64,000 nucleotides of DNA from positions 248,001 through 312,000 of the forward strand of contig NZ_CP012069.2 of NCBI RefSeq assembly GCF_001189515.2, read 5' to 3'. Positions 8,900 through 17,463 of this stretch are shown here, piece by piece. Made by a program: the position numbers and the translations under genes. Within the stretch, counting starts at the first letter, position 1. Each line of letters begins with the position of its first letter. Source of the DNA: Olsenella sp. oral taxon 807. GTDB lineage: Bacteria; Actinomycetota; Coriobacteriia; Coriobacteriales; Atopobiaceae. The notes under the pieces were generated by a model. It made no database searches and was not told where the DNA came from. It saw nothing but the letters and a program-made list of their open reading frames with translations.

Positions 8900-9769
8900 G
8901 TGTTTGGCATCGGGGAGACGGAGCTGGTCATCATCGTCACCTTCGCGTTTTTGCTCTTTGGTCCGGACAAGCTTCCGGGTATGGGCAGGACGATCGGTCG
9001 TGTGCTCAGGCAGTTCCGTGACGCTCAGGAGGGCTTTACGAAGGTTGTTCAGAGTGAGGTCCTAGATCCCTTGAACGAGGCGATGGGCGATGCGGGTGCA
9101 CAGAACGGTACCAAGCGTACCGCAGCCCTTGAGGAGGATGCGGACCGCAAGAGCAAGAGTACGGGCAAGAGCGTGCCCACAAAGGGTGGGGGCAAAACGT
9201 TTGCCGAGCGCAAGGCACAGGCAAAGACGAAGGACAGGAAGGCTGTCGGGACGGGGGGCGAGCAAAGGGGAGGCGTTGATGCTAGTGCGCTTTACCAGAA
9301 TACGAAGGAGAAGCATCCCTCCTCACGGAAGGGGTCTAAGGAGTCTGGGGGCAGCGCGCCTATGACTGTCGGTGACGTCGGCGCGCCAGCGTCTGTCGCT
9401 GTCCGGCCGACCACGACGGTCTCGACCTCCAAGCGTCTGTGTCTGCTTATGGGGACGTTCGGGCGCCCGCAGGCAGTCTCTGTGCCCAAGCGCCCTTCGG
9501 CGGCGTCAACGCTCACGTCAGCGCGCCTTTGTCTGCTGACGGTTGCGATGCCACCGCACCATCTGACAACGACGCCGCCCAGTCAGCTGGCGCTAGCGTC
9601 CACGCGTCGTCGCCCGCAGGTGGCGTCCACGTGCCTGACGCCCCCAACGTCCAGGCGCCGGCGCCTGCTGGCGGCCATGGCGCCGGCCCGCTGTCTGGCG
9701 GTGGCTTCACCGGAGCGCCTGCACCCGCCAACAATCCCGATGTCGTCCACGACGGGTGAGGGAGAGTAA
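8900..9769 (+). CDS. Sec-independent translocase TatA/TatB-like protein, apparent frameshift in its tail
   Basis: The N-terminus FGIGETELVIIVTFAFLLFG and PDKLPGMGRTIGRV is a classic TatA/B hydrophobic helix, glycine hinge and amphipathic helix. It is a component of the twin-arginine pore with TatC, encoded next. The GTG at 8900 follows GGAGAGGTG. The tail is exceptionally long: a Lys/Thr-rich segment, then a stretch that reads naturally in this frame only to about position 9395-9430. From there to 9759 the minus-one frame has the expected Ala/Pro/Gly composition and GC-rich third positions, ending in a TGA at 9757-9759. The annotated frame instead gives an Arg/Pro/Leu-rich tail to 9769. A one-base deletion, real or a sequencing error, is likely. 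The conserved Tat part is unaffected. Confidence 0.82.
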   Translation: MFGIGETELVIIVTFAFLLFGPDKLPGMGRTIGRVLRQFRDAQEGFTKVVQSEVLDPLNEAMGDAGAQNGTKRTAALEEDADRKSKSTGKSVPTKGGGKTFAERKAQAKTKDRKAVGTGGEQRGGVDASALYQNTKEKHPSSRKGSKESGGSAPMTVGDVGAPASVAVRPTTTVSTSKRLCLLMGTFGRPQAVSVPKRPSAASTLTSARLCLLTVAMPPHHLTTTPPSQLALASTRRRPQVASTCLTPPTSRRRRLLAAMAPARCLAVASPERLHPPTIPMSSTTGEGE

Positions 9770-9771
9770 CC

Positions 9772-12603
9772 ATGCCCATTGGACCAGCACGCATGCCCCT
9801 GATGGATCACCTTGGCGAGCTGAGGCGCCGTCTTGCGATCGTTGCCGTGTCGCTCCTCGTCACGTCTGTCGTGGTCTATGTTGCCACACCCACTCTCATA
9901 GACATCATGCTCGACCCTATCAGGGATGTGTTCGAGTCAAACGAGCTGACGGTCCTCAGCGTACTCGGCGGCTTCACGATTCGCTTCAAGGTGGCCTTCT
10001 TCTTCAGTCTCATCATTTGCACACCAGTCATCGTCTGGGAGGTCATGGGCTTCTTTCTGCCCGCCCTCAAGCCCAGCGAGCGCAGGTGGGTGATACCTAC
10101 GGTGGCCGCGATGATCCTACTCTTCTTTTTGGGCATGGGTTTTTGCTATCTGGTGATCCAGAAGCCTACCATTGGATGGATGGTAGCCCAGAGCCGTGCC
10201 ATCGCAGATGTCATTCCAGAAGCCGAGGACTTCCTCAACATCATGATGCTCCTGGAGATTGGCTTCGGCTTTGCCTTCCAGCTGCCGCTCATCGTCTTCT
10301 ACCTCTCCATCCTGCACGTGGTCCCCTACAAGACCTTCCGCTCGCAGTGGCGCTACGTCTACATCGTGCTGCTTGTGATCTCGAGCGTTGTCACGCCTGA
10401 TGCCTCGCCGGTGACCATGATCCTGATGTTCGCCGCGCTCATTGCCCTCTATGAGATCGCACTTTTGATCGCGCGCTTTGTGCTCATTGCGCGGGACGGC
10501 AAGGAGTCACTCAAGTGGAGCCGGGAGGAGTACCAGGAATATGGGGACTCGATCCGACCCCATGAGGGAGATAAAGGAGGGACCGTAGACGCGCGCGCAG
10601 CTCAAGACTCTGACGCCCGGAGAGGCCGGGGGATCGCTTTGGGTCATCCAGGCCTTACGGTCCTGCGCTTGGTGGCCCTCGCCGCCTGCCTGGTGTTCGC
10701 GATCATGCTGGCTACGGCGCCGCCCCGTGAGGCGCCGAGGGTCGGTACCATCGGCACCGGCTGCTCCTACGAACTCGACACATGGTCTGGCACGCTCACC
10801 ATCTACCCCACGGACGGCGCGTCGGGGGAGATGGCTCGCGTCCGTGACGCGCTGTCTGACGATGGCGACCTCTTGGACGCCATCAGATCGGTAACCGTCA
10901 AGGAGGGCGTCGTGGCGCCCGCAGACTCAAGTTACCTCTTCGGGAGCCTGCGCGCGATGGAGTCTCTTGACCTCTCGGGTCTCGACACCTCGCGGGCCAC
11001 CGACATGAAAGGTATGTTCCAGAGCTGCGGGTCTCTCCGATCCCTGGACCTCTCGGGCCTCGACACCTCGCGGGTCACCGACATGGAGGATATGTTCTCC
11101 ATCTGTTTGTCGATCTCCTCCCTCGACCTCTCGCCGCTCGACACCTCGCAGGTCACAAACATGAAAGACATGTTCTCCAACTGCTTTTCGCTTCGATCCC
11201 TCGACCTCTCACCGCTCGACACCTCGCGAGTCACCGACATGTGGGGCATGTTCCAGGGCTGTTCGTCGCTTCGATCCCTCGACCTCTCGCCGCTCGACAC
11301 CTCGCAGGTCCAGTACATGGGGTACATGTTCTCCAACTGCTCGTCGCTCTCGTCCCTCGACCTCTCGCCGCTCAAAACCTCGCGAGTCACCGACATGGGA
11401 GGTATGTTCTGGGGCTGCTCGTCGCTCTCGTCCCTCGACCTCTCGCCGCTCGATACCTCGAGGGTTACGGACATGAGCAGCCCTATCGGGTTCGGCATGT
11501 TTGAGGACTGCTCGTCGCTCTCCTCCCTCGACCTCTCGCCGCTCGACACCTCGCAAGTCACAAAAATGAGTGGCATGTTCAGGGGCTGCTCGTCGCTCTC
11601 GTCCCTCGACCTCTCGCCACTCAAAACTTCGCAGGTCACGGATATGAGTGGCATGTTCAAGGGCTGCTCGTCGCTTCGATCCCTCGACCTCTCGCCGCTC
11701 GACACCTCGCAGGTCACGGACATGTGGGGCATGTTCGCCGACTGCTCGTCGCTTCGATCCCTCGACCTCTCGCCGCTCAAAACCTCGCAGGTCCAGTCTA
11801 TGGGGGGCATGTTTGATGGCTGCTCGTCGCTTCGATCCCTCGACCTCTCGCCGCTCGACACCTCGCAGGTCCAGCATATGGGGTACATGTTCGCCGACTG
11901 CTCGTCGCTCGCGTCCTTGGACCTCTCGCCGCTCAAAACCTTGCGGGTCGAGAGCATGTGGTACATGTTCTCCGGCTGCTCATCGCTCCGATCCCTCGAC
12001 CTCTCGCCGCTCGACACCTCGCAGGTCAAAAACATGAAAGACATGTTCTCCGGCTGCGCATCACTCCGATCCCTCGATCTCTCGTCGCTCAAAACCTCGC
12101 GGGTCATGGACATGAGTGACATGTTTGATGGCTGCTCGTCGCTCCGATCCCTCGACCTCTCCCGCCTTGACACCTCGAAGGTCACACGCATGGACTTCAT
12201 GTTCTCCGGCTGCTCCTCGCTCGCGTCCCTCGACCTCTCCCGCCTTGACACCTCGAAGGTCACACGCATGGACTTCATGTTCTCCGGCTGCTCCGCGCTC
12301 GCGTCCCTCGACCTCTCGGGCTGGGACACCTCAGAGGTCACCGGCATGTGGGGGATGTTCTTTGGCTGCTCCTCGCTCTCCTCGCTGGCGGTCGGGGAGG
12401 GGTGCGGGGGCGTCCTCTCGGCCGACAGGCACACGGCGCTCCCCGCGGGCGTGGGCAGCAGGGGGTGGTACTCCGAGAGGGACAAGAGGTGGCTCACACT
12501 GGGCGAGCTCTCGTCCTCTCGCCAGGGGGTGGCCGACACCTACACGGCCCCCGAGGCCTGGAGGTCGCTGGTGTCGCCGCAGGCGGCCCAAACGTCGCCG
12601 TAG
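9772..12603 (+). CDS. tatC: TatC fused in frame to a BspA-type leucine-rich repeat surface domain
   Basis: Residues 1-265 are a complete TatC: MDHLGELRRRL (twin-arginine signal recognition region), six membrane helices and the ending LKWSREEYQEYGD. A hydrophilic linker follows, then a seventh hydrophobic helix about 295-315 (VLRLVALAACLVFAIMLA), a globular stretch, 18 DUF285 repeats (residues 399-871) and a short C-terminal cap. TatC is normally N-in/C-in, so a seventh helix would place the repeats outside the cell. AAAGGAGG at 10573-10580 has no start codon after it, and TGA/TAA codons at 10563 and 10572 lie one frame away. This suggests that tatC once stopped here before a separate surface-protein gene. 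No stop or frameshift breaks the fusion. Confidence 0.88.
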   Translation: MPIGPARMPLMDHLGELRRRLAIVAVSLLVTSVVVYVATPTLIDIMLDPIRDVFESNELTVLSVLGGFTIRFKVAFFFSLIICTPVIVWEVMGFFLPALKPSERRWVIPTVAAMILLFFLGMGFCYLVIQKPTIGWMVAQSRAIADVIPEAEDFLNIMMLLEIGFGFAFQLPLIVFYLSILHVVPYKTFRSQWRYVYIVLLVISSVVTPDASPVTMILMFAALIALYEIALLIARFVLIARDGKESLKWSREEYQEYGDSIRPHEGDKGGTVDARAAQDSDARRGRGIALGHPGLTVLRLVALAACLVFAIMLATAPPREAPRVGTIGTGCSYELDTWSGTLTIYPTDGASGEMARVRDALSDDGDLLDAIRSVTVKEGVVAPADSSYLFGSLRAMESLDLSGLDTSRATDMKGMFQSCGSLRSLDLSGLDTSRVTDMEDMFSICLSISSLDLSPLDTSQVTNMKDMFSNCFSLRSLDLSPLDTSRVTDMWGMFQGCSSLRSLDLSPLDTSQVQYMGYMFSNCSSLSSLDLSPLKTSRVTDMGGMFWGCSSLSSLDLSPLDTSRVTDMSSPIGFGMFEDCSSLSSLDLSPLDTSQVTKMSGMFRGCSSLSSLDLSPLKTSQVTDMSGMFKGCSSLRSLDLSPLDTSQVTDMWGMFADCSSLRSLDLSPLKTSQVQSMGGMFDGCSSLRSLDLSPLDTSQVQHMGYMFADCSSLASLDLSPLKTLRVESMWYMFSGCSSLRSLDLSPLDTSQVKNMKDMFSGCASLRSLDLSSLKTSRVMDMSDMFDGCSSLRSLDLSRLDTSKVTRMDFMFSGCSSLASLDLSRLDTSKVTRMDFMFSGCSALASLDLSGWDTSEVTGMWGMFFGCSSLSSLAVGEGCGGVLSADRHTALPAGVGSRGWYSERDKRWLTLGELSSSRQGVADTYTAPEAWRSLVSPQAAQTSP
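10966..12384 (+). repeat. 18 tandem 78-bp repeats encoding DUF285 (BspA-like) units
   Basis: There are eighteen 26-residue units of form LDLSPLDTSxVTDMxxMFxG plus CSSLxS, in register without gaps, except that unit 7 has a 5-residue insertion (SPIGF). The repeats are highly similar at DNA level, notably the ctcgacctctcgccgctc block, so copy number is expected to vary by recombination. Units 16 and 17 are almost identical. Confidence 0.95.
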
Positions 12604-12937
12604 GGACAGCCGGGTTGGGGTCACCCCGGCCCCGGCCGGCGAGGTGATGCCACTCGCGGGTGAGGCACGCGAGGGTTCCGATCACGTCGGGTTCCCCGGG
12701 GTCCTCGGCGGCAGGCGTCCGTCAGGCGGCGGTCCGCACGAGGGTGCAGGCAGGTTACGTGTCGCTCGCTGGCGACAGTACATGTGTGGACAGCTGGCGG
12801 CAAGCTACGTGCAGTCAGCTAGCGACCAGAGGGGGTCTCGGGCCGCAGGTTCGGCGCAATCTGCTATAGTCTCCAACCCATGGGTGGGACCTTATGCCGC
12901 GCCCACCCGACCAAGAGGCACGAAGGGAGCGTGAGCC
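12604..12937 (+). other. 334-bp gap before topA
   Basis: It contains no gene. The first 60 bp hold GC-rich inverted repeats without a T-run. An extended minus-10 element at 12862-12870 is the only promoter-like signal. Confidence 0.5.
12862..12870 (+). promoter_or_regulatory. extended minus-10 promoter element for the topA operon
   Basis: TG-C-TATAGT lies 68 bp upstream of the topA start, with no good minus-35. The same TGC-TATAnT shape recurs upstream of several other genes in the window (28164, 37882, 40296, 51747). Confidence 0.55.
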
Positions 12938-15604
12938 TTGAAGCTCGTTGTCACAGAGAAGAATGACGCCGCACAGCAGATCGCCCGGCTCCTCTCGAGC
13001 GTTGGCAAGCCCAAGGCCGAGAAGGTCTATGACACGCCCATCTACCGCTTCACGCACGATGGGGAAGAGTGGGTCACCATAGGGCTTCGTGGACACATCA
13101 TGGCACCGGACTTCCCGCGCGAGCTGCGCTACAGCAAGGCCGAGGGCTGGTTTGCCGTGAGCGAGGATGGCGAGCTGCTCTCTGCCGCCGTACCCGACGC
13201 CTTGGCAAAGCCCCCCTATGACAGCAAACGCAAGCCCTTTCTCGCCGACGGCATCGACATCAAGGGCTGGAAGGTCCCAAGTCTTCCCTACCTGGTCTGG
13301 GCCCCCATCGAGAAGCTCCCCGCCGAGAAGGGCATCATCCGTGCCCTCAAGAACCTGGCCAAGAAGGCTGACTCCATCGTCATCGGCACGGACTTCGATC
13401 GTGAGGGCGAGCTCATCGGCTCGGACGCCCTGCGCCAGATGCTCGAGGTCGCGCCTGATGCCCCCGTCTCTCGTGCGCGCTACTCGGCCTTCACGAAGGC
13501 CGAGATAGACCATGCCTTTGCGAACCTCGTCGAGCTTGACCAGGATCTTGCCGATGCGGGAGAAAGCCGCCAGTACATTGACCTCATCTGGGGCGCCGTG
13601 CTCACGCGCTACCTCACGATGGCCCGCTTCGGCGGCTTTGGCAATGTCCGCTCGGCAGGTCGCGTGCAGACGCCCACGCTGGCCCTCGTCGTCGAGCGCG
13701 AGCGTGAGCGCGAGGCGTTCGTGCCCGAGGACTACTGGGTACTCTCGGGCATGCTGGCTCCCAAGGGTGTGCAGGACGAGGAGCAGCGCTTCAGGGCCAC
13801 GCACGCGACGGCCCGCTTCAAGGACAAGGCAGCGGCAGACGCCGCGTACGCCCGCGTCAAGGACGCCCGCACGGCCACGGTCAGCGACATCGAGAGGAGG
13901 CGCTTCACGACCAGGCCTCCTGCGCCCTTCAACACGACCTCGCTCCAGGCTGCCTCTTCCTCTGTCGGCCTCACGCCGGCACGTACGATGCGCGTCGCCG
14001 AGTCCTTGTACATGGACGGCCTCATCTCGTACCCACGCGTGGACAACACGGTGTATCCTCCCTCACTCGACCTGCGCGCCTGCGTGCAGAGCCTTACAGG
14101 CGTGCCGCAGTACGCCCCCTACTGCAGGGAGCTCCTGTCCGCAGGCAAGCTCGTTGCCACGCGCGGCAAGCAGGAGACGACCGACCATCCCCCCATCTAT
14201 CCCACGGCTGCGGCCGACCCCGACAAGCTCGACGCGGCCGCGTGGAAGCTTTACAACCTGGTCGCCCGCCGCTTTCTTGCGACGCTCTCGAAGGCGTCGG
14301 TGAGCGAGTCCACGAAGCTCTCCCTCGACGTGGCCGGCGAGCCCTTCAACGCATCAGGCGTCGTTGTCGTGGAGGAGGGCTTCAGGGCCATCTATCCCTT
14401 TGGCCAGAAGAAGGACAAGGTCCTGCCAGCGCTCGCTGTGGGGGATGACTGTGACGTCCACTCGATGGAGCTCGACGCCAAGCAGACCGAACCGCCCGCC
14501 CGCTACAGCCAGGGGCGACTCATCCAAGAGATGGAGAAGCGCGGCCTCGGGACCAAGTCGACCCGTGCCTCCATCATCCAGCGCCTCTTTGACGTCAAGT
14601 ACCTCAAGGGCGACCCCGTGGAGCCAAGCCAGCTCGGCATGGCCGTCATCAAGGCGCTCACCGCCTACGCGCCGCACGTCACGAGCCCCGACATGACCTC
14701 GGAGCTCGAGGCTGACATGACCAAGGTTGCCGAGGGGACAGACAGCCAGGAGCAGGTCGTCATGCACTCTCGCGCGCTCCTCTCGGGCATGGTCGATGCC
14801 CTGATCGAGCACAAGGACGACCTAGGCGAGGCCATCGCCGATGCGGTCACGGCGGATGCCAAGGTGGGAAGCTGTCCTAGCTGTGGCAAGGACCTCGTGA
14901 TGAAGCGCTCTGCCAAGACGCGCGGCAGCTTCATTGGCTGCATGGGCTGGCCCGACTGCGACGTCACCTACCCCGTGCCGTCCAACGTGAAGGTGGAGCC
15001 AATCGAGGGAGAGGCGGGTGTGTGCCCTACGTGTGGGGCGCCTCGCATCAAGTGCAAGCCGTTTCGCTCCAAGGCCTACGAGCTGTGCGTGAACCCCATG
15101 TGCGAGACCAACCGTGAGCCAGACGTGATCGTGGGGGAGTGCTCGAAGTGCAAGGGGGAGGGCCGTCATGGCGATCTTGTCGCCCACAAGAGTGAAAAAA
15201 CGGCCAAGCGCTTCATTCGCTGCACCAACTACGACGAGTGCAAGGTGAGCTATCCTCTGCCACAGCGCGGTGAGATCCACGCCACGGGCGAGACCTGCCC
15301 CGACTGCGGGGCTCCCATCGTCGAGATCGTGACGGCCCGTGGCCCGTGGCGCATCTGCGTCAATATGGACTGTCCCAGCAAAGAGAAGAAGACCGCATCG
15401 GGCCGGAAGGCCGCGTCGGGGCGCACGGGTACGTCGGGCAAGAAGGCCGCGCCGAGCCGGAAGGCCGCGTCGGCTAAAACGGGCACATCAGGCCGCAGTT
15501 CTCGCGCTACCGCAAACAGGCGCAAGACGGGTACGGGCGCGCACAAACCTGGCACAAAGAGGGCAGCCAAGCGCTCCGGCTCTGCAGAGGACTCAAAGTC
15601 ATGA
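12938..15604 (+). CDS. topA: type IA DNA topoisomerase with four C-terminal zinc fingers
   Basis: This 888-residue enzyme relaxes negative supercoils through a tyrosine-DNA intermediate. The TOPRIM domain opens with KLVVTEKNDAAQQIA and holds TDFDREGELIG near residue 150. The active-site region is DGLISYPRVDNTVYP near residue 360. Four Cys4-type fingers follow from about 645 (CPSCG, CPTCG, CSKCKG and CPDCG segments with their second Cys pairs), then a basic Ser/Ala/Lys/Gly tail typical of actinobacterial TopA. Start is TTG, supported by GAAGGGAG 8 bases upstream; no in-frame ATG lies nearby. The stop overlaps tmk by 4 bp. Confidence 0.95.
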   Translation: MKLVVTEKNDAAQQIARLLSSVGKPKAEKVYDTPIYRFTHDGEEWVTIGLRGHIMAPDFPRELRYSKAEGWFAVSEDGELLSAAVPDALAKPPYDSKRKPFLADGIDIKGWKVPSLPYLVWAPIEKLPAEKGIIRALKNLAKKADSIVIGTDFDREGELIGSDALRQMLEVAPDAPVSRARYSAFTKAEIDHAFANLVELDQDLADAGESRQYIDLIWGAVLTRYLTMARFGGFGNVRSAGRVQTPTLALVVEREREREAFVPEDYWVLSGMLAPKGVQDEEQRFRATHATARFKDKAAADAAYARVKDARTATVSDIERRRFTTRPPAPFNTTSLQAASSSVGLTPARTMRVAESLYMDGLISYPRVDNTVYPPSLDLRACVQSLTGVPQYAPYCRELLSAGKLVATRGKQETTDHPPIYPTAAADPDKLDAAAWKLYNLVARRFLATLSKASVSESTKLSLDVAGEPFNASGVVVVEEGFRAIYPFGQKKDKVLPALAVGDDCDVHSMELDAKQTEPPARYSQGRLIQEMEKRGLGTKSTRASIIQRLFDVKYLKGDPVEPSQLGMAVIKALTAYAPHVTSPDMTSELEADMTKVAEGTDSQEQVVMHSRALLSGMVDALIEHKDDLGEAIADAVTADAKVGSCPSCGKDLVMKRSAKTRGSFIGCMGWPDCDVTYPVPSNVKVEPIEGEAGVCPTCGAPRIKCKPFRSKAYELCVNPMCETNREPDVIVGECSKCKGEGRHGDLVAHKSEKTAKRFIRCTNYDECKVSYPLPQRGEIHATGETCPDCGAPIVEIVTARGPWRICVNMDCPSKEKKTASGRKAASGRTGTSGKKAAPSRKAASAKTGTSGRSSRATANRRKTGTGAHKPGTKRAAKRSGSAEDSKS

Positions 15605-16269
15605 GCAAGCGTCGTGGCAGCTTCATCACCTTCGAGGGCATCGATGGCTCCGGCAAGACGACGCAGGCCAGGCGGGTGGCTGACCTGCTTGGGGCGGCGG
15701 GTCTTGACGTCGTGCTGTTCCGTGACCCGGGAGGGACCGTCGTCGGCGAGCAGATACGCGCCATCCTCCTCGATTCCACTTATGCGACGATGTCCGATGC
15801 CTGCGAGCTTCTCCTCTATGAGGCATCTCGCGCCCAGCTCGTGAGCGAGGCCATACGTCCGGCCCTCGAGAGGGCCTCCGTCGTCGTCTGCGACCGCTAC
15901 TTCGATTCGACCTATGCCTACCAGCATGGTGGGCGTGGCCTCGACGAGGATCTCGTGAGACGCTGCAACGAGCTTGGAAGCTGCGGTGTCGTTCCCGATC
16001 TGACGCTCGTGCTCGACCTTGACGTCTCGACCGCGCTCATGCGCACGGAAGGGCGCGACCCAGATCGTCTCGAGGCCGAGGGCCTGCACTTTCAGGAGCG
16101 TATTCGCGAGAGCTACCTCAGGCTTGCCAAATGTGAGCCTGCCCGCGTGCGCGTCGTGGATGGTGACGCGGGTGAGGACGAGGTGTTCTCGCACGTGGTG
16201 ACTCAGCTCGTTGAGGCCTGTCCTCAGTTTTGTTCTGCTTTGGGCGAGGATGCGAGGCCATCCTCATGA
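15601..16269 (+). CDS. tmk: thymidylate kinase
   Basis: This 222-residue dTMP kinase makes dTDP for DNA synthesis. The P-loop FEGIDGSGKTTQARR lies at residues 11-25. The DR-type motif appears as FRDPGGTVVGEQIR (usually REPGGT) and the substrate segment as VCDRYFDSTYAYQ near residue 100. ATG overlaps the topA stop (ATGA), so the genes are co-translated. It is followed by holB and ricT, an order widespread in Gram-positive bacteria. Confidence 0.95.
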   Translation: MSKRRGSFITFEGIDGSGKTTQARRVADLLGAAGLDVVLFRDPGGTVVGEQIRAILLDSTYATMSDACELLLYEASRAQLVSEAIRPALERASVVVCDRYFDSTYAYQHGGRGLDEDLVRRCNELGSCGVVPDLTLVLDLDVSTALMRTEGRDPDRLEAEGLHFQERIRESYLRLAKCEPARVRVVDGDAGEDEVFSHVVTQLVEACPQFCSALGEDARPSS

Positions 16270-16287
16270 GGAGGGCGGGGAGGGGGT

Positions 16288-17463
16288 GTGCGCGAGATGT
16301 GTGCAACAGCGGCTGATTGCGTGGCCTCGACCGTATCTCCGCAGGCACTTCAGGTCCTTGATCAGCAACCCCGCGTGAGGGATTATCTTGCCAAGGCGTA
16401 TGGGGAGGGCAGGATCAGCCATGCCTACCTCTTCGTGGGAGCCCCCGGCTCTGGCATGCACGACGCTGCCCGTGCCTTGGCGCAGCTCATCGTCTGTCCC
16501 CACGGTGGTGATGCGAGCTGCGACGAGTGCATACGCGTGGCACACCGGACTCATCCCGACGTCCGCTACCTCAAGCCCGAGAGCGCCACCGGCTATCTCG
16601 TGTCGCAAGTGCGCGAGCTCATCGATGACGCGGCGCTTGCCCCCGTGCGCGCCAAGGGCAAGCTGTACATCTTAGACGACGCGGGGCTCTTGCGTGACGC
16701 CTCAGCAAATGCCCTGCTCAAGACCATAGAGGAGCCGCCTCGGGGAGTCCACTTCGTCCTCATGGCGCGCTCTGCGGCAGCCGTTCTGCCTACGATCGTC
16801 TCGCGTTGTCAGCAGCTGCCGTTTCGTGTCGTCTCGCCCGGCGTCGCCGAGAGGGCCGTCGAGCTCGCCTCGGGCTCCTGCGGAGGGGACGCCCGCATTG
16901 CGCTTGCGGTGACAGGCTCGCCGGGACGTGCGGCGGAGTTTCTGGCCTCCCCCGACAGGCAGCAGGCACGTCGAGAAGTCGTTCGCGCCCTCGATGAGCT
17001 TGCGCGTGACGACATGTGGGATGTCCTCATCTCCGCGCGTCGGATAGTCGATGCCGTGCGGGTTCCGCTTGACGAGTACAAGCTCTCCCAGCAGGCCTCG
17101 CTCAAGGAGCGCGCAGACTACCTTGCCCCACCGGCGATGAGGCGGATCGAGGCTGCCAACAAGCGCGAGCTCACGGCACGACAGCGTTCGGGTATGATGG
17201 AGGCGCTTGCTGTCGCAGAGTCGCTCCTGCGTGACGTGCTCATTCGTCGCGAGGGGGTGGATGAGTCCCTCGTGAACGAGGACGCGGCGGACGTCGTGGA
17301 CCGCATGGCGCAGGCATCGACAAGCGAGGCCGTGATCAGGGCCCTTGGCTGCGTCTCTGGGGCGGCCTGCGACCTCGCCCACAACGTAACACCTCAGCTG
17401 GTCATGGAGACCATGCTCCTCTCTGTCAAGGAGGCTCTTGCATGCCCACCGTCATACCGGTGA
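16288..17463 (+). CDS. holB: DNA polymerase III delta-prime subunit
   Basis: This 391-residue clamp-loader subunit has the AAA+ core SHAYLFVGAPGSGMHDAARA near residue 45. The Walker A lysine is absent (GSGM in place of GSGK), as normal for non-hydrolysing delta-prime. Zinc-module cysteines (CPHGG, CDECIR) lie near 70-80, ILDDAGLL near 130, NALLKTIEEPP near 145, and the SRCQQ arginine-finger motif near 172. Start may be GTG 16288 or ATG 16297; both have purine-rich sequence upstream. The end overlaps ricT by 22 bp. Confidence 0.9.
   Translation: MREMCATAADCVASTVSPQALQVLDQQPRVRDYLAKAYGEGRISHAYLFVGAPGSGMHDAARALAQLIVCPHGGDASCDECIRVAHRTHPDVRYLKPESATGYLVSQVRELIDDAALAPVRAKGKLYILDDAGLLRDASANALLKTIEEPPRGVHFVLMARSAAAVLPTIVSRCQQLPFRVVSPGVAERAVELASGSCGGDARIALAVTGSPGRAAEFLASPDRQQARREVVRALDELARDDMWDVLISARRIVDAVRVPLDEYKLSQQASLKERADYLAPPAMRRIEAANKRELTARQRSGMMEALAVAESLLRDVLIRREGVDESLVNEDAADVVDRMAQASTSEAVIRALGCVSGAACDLAHNVTPQLVMETMLLSVKEALACPPSYR

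Noticed and set aside
8900-9769. Programmed ribosomal frameshift in tatA/B
   Set aside because: No slippery heptamer with downstream stem was recognised near 9395-9430; a simple one-base deletion explains the pattern.
10932-12539. 535-codon minus-strand ORF across the DUF285 repeats
   Set aside because: Antisense of a 78-bp in-frame repeat, automatically open; the plus strand is the known BspA-like repeat.
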